Origin: JADKHC01 sp047600805
GTDB taxonomy: Bacteria; Verrucomicrobiota; Verrucomicrobiia; Opitutales; Opitutaceae
DNA length: 64,000 nucleotides
Direction: 5' to 3'
Assembly (NCBI GenBank): GCA_047600805.1
Contig: JASGKG010000001.1
Coordinates: forward strand, 496,001-560,000
Under the pieces are notes generated by a model, which was given only the letters and a program-made list of their open reading frames with translations, did no database searches and was not told the origin of the DNA. Of the stretch, positions 58,201 to 64,000 are shown in pieces (positions within the stretch are counted from its first letter, which is position 1; the number at the start of each line of letters is the position of its first letter). The translations under genes and the position numbers were made by a program.

Positions 58201-59095
58201 CTCAAAAGGCTTCTTCGGGGCATGGAACTACAACCCAACCACGTTATCTACTCTCACGGATCGCGCCACTTACGAAGCGACCCTAGGGCCCGCGACCGAA
58301 CTAGTTGTTGGCAGTAATCCTGCTCGTTATGTTCCGATCCAAAACAACGCTGCATTGGTTCCCGACGTCTCTTCGCTCGCGAGCTACACGGCCACGGCGC
58401 CGTCCGGCCTTGCGGTCACGGCTGATACGGAATCGAAAGGCTACGAGTTCGAGCTGACGGCCACACCTCTGCCGAACTGGCGCATATCGTTCAACGCTTC
58501 ACAAACCGAAGCCGTTCGTCACAAAGTCGGTGGCCCTGATCTCGACGCACTGATCAACTACGTCGACGCGCAGATGGCTGGCGTTGCCGGTGACATGCGT
58601 CAGTTCAACGGAAATTATGTGGCGTCCAACGAAGTTCGGCAAAACTGGGTCAGCTGGCGTGGTCAATACACGCTCTTGAAGAGTCAGGAAGCCGCTGCAG
58701 CTTCCGAGCTCCGTAAATGGCGCTATAACATCGTCACCAACTACTCCTTCACCAAAGGTTGGATGAAAGGCGTTGGTGTTGGCGCCAGCTATCGGTGGCA
58801 GGACAAGGTAGTGATTGGTTATCCGACGATTCCTGATCCGAATAATTCGTCGTTGGCCAGCTTCGATCTGTCGCGGCCATACTATGGTCCAGCGGAAGAA
58901 TCTGCTGACGCATGGTTGAGCTATGAACGCAAACTCACGTCGAAGCTGAGCTGGAAGATTCAGTTGAACGGTCGCAATCTGTTCAAAAAGAACGGAGTGA
59001 TTCCGATCTCTGTTGAACCAGACGGTCAGACCTGGGCTGCCGTCCGTATCAAGCCGGTTCAAGAGTGGGTCCTCACGAACACGCTCACGTTTTAG
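55295..59095 (+). CDS. TonB-dependent outer-membrane receptor
   Basis: 1266 residues. A signal peptide (ISLALLLGMSSWQLGA) precedes IVLSPFEVSTQTDKGYQASE, which is the TonB-box-like start common in Opitutaceae receptors. The plug domain follows (LAGTRIRTDLKDVGSAISVY, VDRIDIQRGPNSILFGLGSP), then the long beta-barrel ending WVLTNTLTF with a terminal aromatic residue. It imports a ligand across the outer membrane. Its genomic partners suggest xylan or xyloglucan fragments. No SusD-like protein is present. The ATG at 55295 is preferred over the longer frame from 55211. Confidence 0.92.
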   Translation: MNSSARISLALLLGMSSWQLGAQTTTNSTAAEPPAKPIPVERAPAESKQDDELIVLSPFEVSTQTDKGYQASETLAGTRIRTDLKDVGSAISVYTKDFMRDIGATDNASLLQYTTNAEVAGTRGTYAGLGNGTTVDETSTLRAPGGAQRVRGLASADNTRDFFVTDIPWDSYNVDRIDIQRGPNSILFGLGSPAGIVNATTHPAEFRNFGSIEARTGSYGTIRGSVDINQQIIPKILSIRLDAMKNNEKFQQDNAYQNDKRLYGTIRFDPNILKDRGFKTSIKLKFEHGDINANRPRITPPADSITPWFIEDAADPAQRNASTGMGRYSVTNGYDIGANPAGINPWLTAGIANQQQPIWFVDGATGQTYRIYGGHVNTGARDNAGANRGAGNSLLGQRYSDEFYGLTSFSTFAINARIPNWQFGQYRQKSLRDRSIFDYYNNLIDGPTKSEFEKWNTQNIDISETAFDDRLGVQLTYDRQKYKRGGQALLGNPTLTIDVLRTFQDLSANPNYGRPYVAGGPGNGNSYESDRKYKRASVFGELRARDFIDDPFWVKLLGKHRFNGVYSDEEYATENLSWQMYAHSQAWAGYWNQTTGATSSFKDRPPVAAIYLGPSLANASSAAGANIPGINAPYGMPDGNIYHFASTWTGGTNYGDPWTVPASLIPMFFSSTTTPTALTQASNPANYVGWNSNFQDTLLRYNNGQDPRLLTIAQKSKRVTKSYAGSWQGFMWNDAIVPTLGWRYDEVKGKNVTAAPVTANRSMLNLSPDLYRLPDIYPANQIFKNHSTSGGLVVHLNRLFGNTDPLPFNVSLSYNKSNNFQVTDTRRDIFGNPISNPTGATKDFGLLLSTKDGKYSFRMVRYETKVQGANTPLDLTGMANTLTQGLKFRNVFLYRMSGYTWDTREQTNLTAGQRFFWTPAYINGAGRPVADLNGQGGSTTGATLETQAQADAHRDASIRAWNQIQTYLASKGFFGAWNYNPTTLSTLTDRATYEATLGPATELVVGSNPARYVPIQNNAALVPDVSSLASYTATAPSGLAVTADTESKGYEFELTATPLPNWRISFNASQTEAVRHKVGGPDLDALINYVDAQMAGVAGDMRQFNGNYVASNEVRQNWVSWRGQYTLLKSQEAAAASELRKWRYNIVTNYSFTKGWMKGVGVGASYRWQDKVVIGYPTIPDPNNSSLASFDLSRPYYGPAEESADAWLSYERKLTSKLSWKIQLNGRNLFKKNGVIPISVEPDGQTWAAVRIKPVQEWVLTNTLTF

Positions 59096-59117
59096 TTGGG
59101 TGTAGGGTCAAATGTAG

Positions 59118-59154
59118 CCGGCCACCGCAGGGCGCGGTGGCCGGTTTTGTTTTT
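59118..59154 (+). terminator. Rho-independent terminator after the TonB receptor
   Basis: CCGGCCACCGC and GCGGTGGCCGG form a perfect 11-bp stem with a short loop, followed by TTTTGTTTTT, 23 bases after the receptor stop. Confidence 0.93.
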
Positions 59155-59239
59155 GAGAGAGGGAAGTGCGTGGGACGAATTATTCGCCCCTGCGCAAATT
59201 TTAGGGCGGCGTGAGGACAGGGACCTCAGAGCTTGAGAT

Positions 59240-60316
59240 TCAGCGGTGGGGGCACGAAGCGCCGTCGAACCAGGTGCCTTCGACAAAAGTGGTCGTTGGG
59301 ATTTCGGGCACGCCGAATTTGTTGTGCTGAAGCTGGCTGGTGAGCAGTTCAACCGCGATCGCGCCGACGGCTTCGTGGTTTTGACGCACTCCTGCCTGTT
59401 TCCCGGAAAAGTCGTCGAGGAAAAGATCTACGAGGGCGACGTCTTGGGGAACGCTCAGGCCCAACTCTTTCAGAGCGGGTTGTACGAAGGAGGCTTTGGT
59501 TAAAATGACCTCGGGTTTGTATTTCTCCAACCATGCTGCGAACGATTTTGTATCTACTTCGACCGCGGATTTACCCTCGTTCAACCAGAGGTCGATCGGA
59601 TGCAAGTCGGGGAATAGGTGGGCAGGTACGCGGTCGCGCGGGAGCAAGGTTTGCTGTTCGCAGAGAAACCCGGCTGTCCACATATTGTCGACGGCGTGAT
59701 CCCACCCGCGGTGCATGACGAAGCCGATTCGCGTGTACCCGGCCTCTTTGACTTTTTTGACCGCAGTCCTGGCGATGTCGCATTGGTTATTGGTGACATT
59801 GTGCAGGGCGGGTTGGTGGGGAAAATAGTCGATCTTTATTGCAGAGTATTTCTCCCAGTCGAATTGGATGGCGTCGCCCATTTCGCGACCGTGCGAGGCG
59901 ATGATCAGACCATTGATGCCGCGCGAGTAGAGAATCCGGCTGAGTCTTTCCTGGGTAAGTCCCGGCTCTCGCATCCAGAAGTGCTCAAGGCTGTAGCCGA
60001 GCGCTTTGGCAGCGCCTTCTGCTCCGGCGTAAAACTGGGGATGAGCGGTAACCTTTTTCCATCCCCAGCGCGTATTCCAATTCGAGACGTAGGCGAGGGT
60101 AGGGGGATTGCGTCGCGGCATCACTTTGCCGCGATAAGCGATCAACGCCCGTAGCAGCGGATCGGGCGTATAGCCCATCTTCGTCGCAAGAGTTTGAATA
60201 CGCGAACGGGTGGCCTCTGGAATGCGGGGATGATTCCGGATCGCCAAGGAAACGGTGGTGACGTGAACGCCGGCTTTTTCCGCGACGTCGGCCAGGGTAA
60301 CGCGTTGTTCGCTCAT
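59240..60316 (-). CDS. LacI-family transcriptional regulator
   Basis: 358 residues. The DNA-binding head is standard: VTLADVAEKAGVHVTTVSLA, then RIPEATRSRIQTLATKMGY. The sugar-binding core has INGLIIASHGREMGDAIQFD, NNQCDIARTAVKKVKEAGY, RIGFVMHRGWDHA and DVALVDLFLDDFSG. It lies between the TonB receptor and the GH35 gene and is divergent from the latter, so it probably controls one or both. The inducer is unknown. Confidence 0.93.
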   Translation of the reverse strand: MSEQRVTLADVAEKAGVHVTTVSLAIRNHPRIPEATRSRIQTLATKMGYTPDPLLRALIAYRGKVMPRRNPPTLAYVSNWNTRWGWKKVTAHPQFYAGAEGAAKALGYSLEHFWMREPGLTQERLSRILYSRGINGLIIASHGREMGDAIQFDWEKYSAIKIDYFPHQPALHNVTNNQCDIARTAVKKVKEAGYTRIGFVMHRGWDHAVDNMWTAGFLCEQQTLLPRDRVPAHLFPDLHPIDLWLNEGKSAVEVDTKSFAAWLEKYKPEVILTKASFVQPALKELGLSVPQDVALVDLFLDDFSGKQAGVRQNHEAVGAIAVELLTSQLQHNKFGVPEIPTTTFVEGTWFDGASCPHR

Positions 60317-60577
60317 AAATATCTACGGGGTGAAAGGAATTTCGACGGGGGAAACGACGTTGTCAAAGCACAAGGTCCATAATTAGACTAAAATTGCTTT
60401 TGTGGGGTGTTTAGCTTTGGCTGATACGAGTAAATCGCATTACCCCTTCTCGAACTGGACCAGCCCGCGCCTCGTTACCCGCATCCATGGACTGCCCTAA
60501 CACAACAGCAGAGCCAAGTCGTGCATTGAGCGAAGGTGCCTCCCGTTTTTCGGCAAATGTGTGCGAATAATTTAATC

Positions 60578-62245
60578 ATGAAATATCTCCTCGTTTTCCT
60601 CGTGTGTTCAGCGGCGGTTTTTGCGGCGTCGGAAGTCCCGCTTCTCCGCAAGCAGGGCACGGCCACGCAGCTTATCGTAAATGGCCAGCCGTTTTTGATG
60701 AGAGGCGGCGAACTCGACAATTCCTCCGGCGAACCGGAATACCTGCGGAAGTACTGGCCGAAGCTCAAGGCGCTCAATATGAATGCGGTGGTGGCGCCCA
60801 TCTATTGGCACGTGATAGAACCGGCTGAGGGCAAATTCGATTTTGCGACGGTGGATGGACTGGTGAGTGACGCGCGTGCAAACGGAATGCGGTTGGTGCT
60901 CCTTTGGTTCGGCACCTGGAAAAACAGCATGTCGTGTTATGCGCCGGATTGGGTTAAACGAGACACCCAGCGTTTTCCGCGCAGTGTTTCCGCGGCCGGT
61001 GTGAAGATGGAGATTCTTTCCCCGTTTAGCGCATCGAATCGAGAAGCTGACGTGCGTGCGTTTTCAGCCTTGATGAAGCACCTGCGCGAAACGGACACGG
61101 AACGAACTGTTGTCATGATCCAGGTTGAGAACGAGATTGGGATGATCCCTGACGCTCGCGACCACAGCGCTGACGCGGATAGGTTGTTCGCTGGAAAAGT
61201 ACCTGCGGAGCTCACCGGTTATCTTTCAAAACACGCTGCCGAGTTAGCACCCGAGCTGCGCGCAGCCTGGTTGTCGGCGGGTGGAAAAACGACGGGAACG
61301 TGGGAGGAGGTTTTTGGCAAAGGAGCCACTGCCGAGGAGATCTTCATGGCATGGCATTTTGGGGCATATACGCAGGTTGTGGCTGCAGCCGGGAAGGCCG
61401 AGTATCCCCTGCCGATGTATGCCAACGCAGCGCTCATTCGGCCCGGCTACCAGCCGGGACAATATCCGAGTGCGGGGCCGTTGCCGCACTTGATCGATGT
61501 TTGGCGTGCAGCGGCGCCGGCACTCGATTTCATTGCGCCTGACATTTATTTTGCGGGCAAATTCGCAGAATGGACGAAGCTCTACACCCGCAGCGGCAAT
61601 CCGCTCTTTATCCCCGAGACGCTTCGCAGTCCGGACGCTTCGGTGAATGTGCTGTACGCATTTGGAGCTCACGACGCGATCGGCTTTTCCCCGTACGCGA
61701 TCGAGGCGATTTCCGAACCGGGTGAAAGCATGCTCACAAAAAGCTACGATCTGGTGGCCCAGCTGACGCCACTGCTGGTGGAAAACCAAGGGAAAGGGAC
61801 AACGGCAGGTTTTCTCCAGGAAAGCATCGAGAGCAAGCAGCCGCAACAAGTCAGGCTGGGCGGCTGGACGATCAACGCGACATTTGAGCGCACAACGGGT
61901 AACGCGCTTGCCGACGGCCTCTCCATCGCGGTGGGAACCGAGAATACAATGATGTCGGTGGGAGGAGGCGCTGCCCGGCCGGCCTTCGTGCTGCCCTCGG
62001 GAGGCCTTGCGATTTTTCTGGGGCAGGACGAGTTTATTTTTGCCGGTACCGGTTTGGTGCTGACTTTTTCGACCAATGAAGCCGGCTTGCAACCTGGCAT
62101 TCTCAGTGTGGAGGAAGGACGTTTTGCCGACGGCAAGTGGCAACACATTCGCTGGCTTAACGGCGACCAGACTCACCAAGGCCGCCACGTCCGGCTTGAG
62201 TCCGGGCGTTTCACGATTCAGCGCGTGAAGCTTTACCGCTATTGA
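60578..62245 (+). CDS. GH35 beta-galactosidase with C-terminal DUF5597-like domain
   Basis: 555 residues with a signal peptide (MKYLLVFLVCSAAVFA). FLMRGGELDNSSGEPEYLRK, VAPIYWHVIEPAEGKFDF, IQVENEIGM with acid/base Glu186 and PLFIPETLRSP with nucleophile Glu347 define GH35. The layout matches the Cellvibrio Bgl35A type, which removes galactose from xyloglucan side chains, and the C-terminal region (GLAIFLGQDEFIFAGTG) resembles its accessory domain. The ATG at 60578 is preferred over the longer frame from 60536 because it begins the signal peptide. It is divergent from the lacI gene. Confidence 0.9.
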   Translation: MKYLLVFLVCSAAVFAASEVPLLRKQGTATQLIVNGQPFLMRGGELDNSSGEPEYLRKYWPKLKALNMNAVVAPIYWHVIEPAEGKFDFATVDGLVSDARANGMRLVLLWFGTWKNSMSCYAPDWVKRDTQRFPRSVSAAGVKMEILSPFSASNREADVRAFSALMKHLRETDTERTVVMIQVENEIGMIPDARDHSADADRLFAGKVPAELTGYLSKHAAELAPELRAAWLSAGGKTTGTWEEVFGKGATAEEIFMAWHFGAYTQVVAAAGKAEYPLPMYANAALIRPGYQPGQYPSAGPLPHLIDVWRAAAPALDFIAPDIYFAGKFAEWTKLYTRSGNPLFIPETLRSPDASVNVLYAFGAHDAIGFSPYAIEAISEPGESMLTKSYDLVAQLTPLLVENQGKGTTAGFLQESIESKQPQQVRLGGWTINATFERTTGNALADGLSIAVGTENTMMSVGGGAARPAFVLPSGGLAIFLGQDEFIFAGTGLVLTFSTNEAGLQPGILSVEEGRFADGKWQHIRWLNGDQTHQGRHVRLESGRFTIQRVKLYRY

Positions 62246-62267
62246 GGCGTTCGTGAAGTGCGGATCC

Positions 62268-63269
62268 TTAACGATTCAGCGACGGCATCATTTCCGAAGG
62301 ATAACGTTCGCCTGAGGCCAGCCCGACGGGAAATGCCGCTTCGATTTCATAGATTTCTTCGATCGTGAGCGCCACGTCGAGTGCGCCGAGGTTTTCCTGA
62401 AGGTATTTCCGTCGTTTGGTGCCGGGGATGGGCACGACATCTTCACCCTGTGCGAGCACCCAAGCGAGCGCGAGCTGAGCGGGCGTGCAGCCCTTTCGTT
62501 GAGCAATTTTCTGCACGCGTGCGACGACATCGAGGTTGCGCTGAAAGTTGCCGCCTTGGAAACGCGGCGAGAAACGTCGGTAGTCGTCGGGCGCCAGATC
62601 CTCGAAACGCTTAATCTGCCCGGTGAGGAAGCCGCGGCCGAGCGGGCTGTACGGCACGAAACCGACGCCAAGTTCGCGACAAGTCCGGAGAATGCCGCTT
62701 TCCTCGGGGTCGCGCGTCCAGAGCGAGTACTCGGTTTGAACAGCGGTGATCGGGTGAATTTTGTGCGCTCGCCGCAGCGTCTGCGGACTGCACTCCGAAA
62801 GCCCGAGGCAACGCACCTTGCCGGTGCGAACAAGTTCGGCCATCGCTCCGACCGTCTCTTCGATCGGCGTGTTCGGGTCGACCCGATGGAGGTAGTAAAG
62901 ATCGATGGTTTCGACTCCGAGACGGCGCAGGCTGCCTTCGGCGGCGGCACGCACGTATTCTGGCCGGCCGTTCATGCCGCGTTTAGTCGGATCATTGGGA
63001 TCGCGCTGAATGCCAAATTTTGTCGCGATCACCACACGGCTGCGTTGGGTCGAGGCTTCTCGAAGGGCTCGCCCGACCAGTTCTTCGTTTGTGAAAGGGC
63101 CGTACATGTCCGCGGTGTCGAGCAGTGTGCCGCCAGCAGCGAGGAATGCCTGCAACGTGGCGATCGATTCAGCGTCGTCGCGATTTCCGTAGAAGTCGCT
63201 CATACCCATGCAGCCCAGTCCGAGCGCGGAAACTTCCAACCCCGAGCGTCCTAACGTCCTCATTTTCAT
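62268..63269 (-). CDS. Aldo/keto reductase
   Basis: 333 residues. The (beta/alpha)8 reductase pattern is complete: RTLGRSGLEVSALGLGCMGM, the tetrad residues in LLDTADMYGPFTNEELVG (Asp, Tyr), VVIATKFG (Lys) and LYYLHRVDP (His), and the NADP-binding VVPIPGTKRRKYLQENLGA. It resembles the AKR13-like group. The physiological substrate is unknown. It may reduce sugar aldehydes, but the locus gives no proof. The open frame extends to 63758, though the ATG at 63269 (MKMRTLGRSG) matches the family start. Confidence 0.92.
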   Translation of the reverse strand: MKMRTLGRSGLEVSALGLGCMGMSDFYGNRDDAESIATLQAFLAAGGTLLDTADMYGPFTNEELVGRALREASTQRSRVVIATKFGIQRDPNDPTKRGMNGRPEYVRAAAEGSLRRLGVETIDLYYLHRVDPNTPIEETVGAMAELVRTGKVRCLGLSECSPQTLRRAHKIHPITAVQTEYSLWTRDPEESGILRTCRELGVGFVPYSPLGRGFLTGQIKRFEDLAPDDYRRFSPRFQGGNFQRNLDVVARVQKIAQRKGCTPAQLALAWVLAQGEDVVPIPGTKRRKYLQENLGALDVALTIEEIYEIEAAFPVGLASGERYPSEMMPSLNR

Positions 63270-63533
63270 AAACGCACTTATATAACCGCACACCTCCCAA
63301 GTGCGAGTGAACCGATTTCGCCGGGGTGTTTTCTGGTAAGGACGAGCAGGGTTTTGCCCGCTTGAGACGCCGGGTGGCCCGAAGGACGAAATTCGCAGCG
63401 CGGGGGCGCGGCGTTTGTTGCTGGTTTGCGGCTGTCTAAATTGCTTATCAGTAAACGGTAACGGAGGCGTCAATCTCTGCTCTAAACCAAAGAGAAAGCG
63501 GGTCGTTAATGAGGTAAGCCGTTCTAAATTAAC

Positions 63534-64000
63534 ATGCCAGATGTGCCCGAACCCACGGTGCCGCTCCCTTCGCCCGGATGGGTGGGTGCGGTGCAACCTT
63601 CTGCAGCGCCTGCAGCCGACGGGGCTGTGCCGCAGGTGTTGCGTTCCCCTCTGACAAACGGGCAGCGTTGGAAACAGTACCAGATTGGCGATCCGATCGA
63701 AACCTCCGTCGGCTGGTGCTATCAAGCTGTGAATGCAGGCACGCTCGAGGACGTACACATTCGCGTGCTGCCGTATGCGGGGCCCGGGGACGTGCGAGCG
63801 CAGGCTTGGGACGAATTACAATCGCTCGACCACCGCAGCATGGTGCGCGGAATCGAGGCGATCATCGAGGGTGAGTTTCGGTTCGAAATTTCAACGCCGC
63901 CTCCAGCGACGAAGTTACATGAGTGGGCGGCTGCGAGGCAGGCGACGCTCGAAGATATTCACACATTGGTGCAGCAAATCGGCGACGTCCTCACGGCGCT
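63534..64000 (+). CDS. Protein with divergent kinase-like N-terminal domain, 5' part
   Basis: An open frame of 155 codons runs off the right edge. It begins MPDVPEPTVPLPSPGWVG. After a proline-rich lead come GQRWKQYQIGDPIETSVGWC, EDVHIRVLPYAGPGDVRAQA, WDELQSLDHRSMVRGIEAI and DIHTLVQQIGDVLTA. This order (glycine-loop-like strand, VxIRVL in place of VAIKxL, a glutamate in the C-helix position, then a hydrophobic helix like the one before HRD) resembles a Ser/Thr kinase or pseudokinase. The lysine of VAIK is replaced by Arg. The catalytic half is outside the window, so activity cannot be judged. Confidence 0.6.
   Translation, partial: MPDVPEPTVPLPSPGWVGAVQPSAAPAADGAVPQVLRSPLTNGQRWKQYQIGDPIETSVGWCYQAVNAGTLEDVHIRVLPYAGPGDVRAQAWDELQSLDHRSMVRGIEAIIEGEFRFEISTPPPATKLHEWAAARQATLEDIHTLVQQIGDVLTA

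Noticed and set aside
63270..63758. Upstream extension of the aldo/keto reductase
   Set aside because: The extra 160 residues have no similarity to the family and pass through intergenic sequence and the start of the divergent gene at 63534.

Overview
The window looks like chromosomal DNA of a Verrucomicrobiota bacterium, most likely family Opitutaceae (Opitutus-like). This rests on the long TonB-dependent receptor whose mature N-terminus reads VLSPFEVSTQTDKGY, the LacI-controlled polysaccharide genes without a SusD partner, the abundance of hybrid histidine kinases and the high-GC core genes. It is an inference from remembered family style, not from a marker-gene comparison.

Layout. Positions 1-4.1 kb hold the 5' end of hisI (running off the left edge), a DUF971 protein, a membrane hybrid histidine kinase and ruvC. 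Positions 4.2-14.2 kb hold one tightly overlapping operon for a membrane complex related to group 4 (Hyf/Ech) hydrogenases: two paralogous 650-residue HyfB-like subunits with an HTH/PTS-EIIA-like protein between them, then HyfC, HyfE, HyfF, a HyfG-like large subunit and a fused ferredoxin/NuoB-like small subunit. The large subunit lacks the CxxC pairs that hold the Ni-Fe site, so this is probably an 'energy-converting hydrogenase-related' (Ehr) complex and not a hydrogenase. Positions 14.4-30.4 kb are mostly housekeeping: a PAS hybrid kinase, hemH, an LCAT-like hydrolase, a cardiolipin synthase-like protein, tRNA-Tyr followed by a diverged tandem duplication, a PAP2 protein, radC, and a minus-strand run of two ABC-2 permeases, rnc, mfd and a SurA-like PPIase.

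Positions about 30.4-42.6 kb form an accessory island. An RHS-repeat gene of about 2034 codons is cut by a complete IS66-family element with an 8-bp target duplication. Exact excision restores the frame. Behind the RHS gene lie a small secreted protein, a frameshifted second module and a second small secreted protein. That last ORF is truncated by a Y1 (HUH) transposase element with 27-bp perfect terminal inverted repeats. The island sits where parB (after parA) and an ATPase for the ABC-2 permeases would be expected, and neither is present.

Positions 43.6-63.3 kb are a plant cell-wall locus aimed mainly at glucuronoxylan: PL9 pectate lyase, GH30 xylanase with a poly-serine linker and C-terminal anchor, GH115 alpha-glucuronidase, mannonate dehydratase UxuA, GH8 oligoxylanase, a GPH-type sugar symporter, a TonB-dependent receptor, a LacI regulator, a GH35 beta-galactosidase and an aldo/keto reductase. 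Together they could cut xylan outside the inner membrane, strip and import the products, and feed glucuronate into the UxuA branch. The right edge holds the 5' end of a gene that resembles a divergent protein kinase domain.
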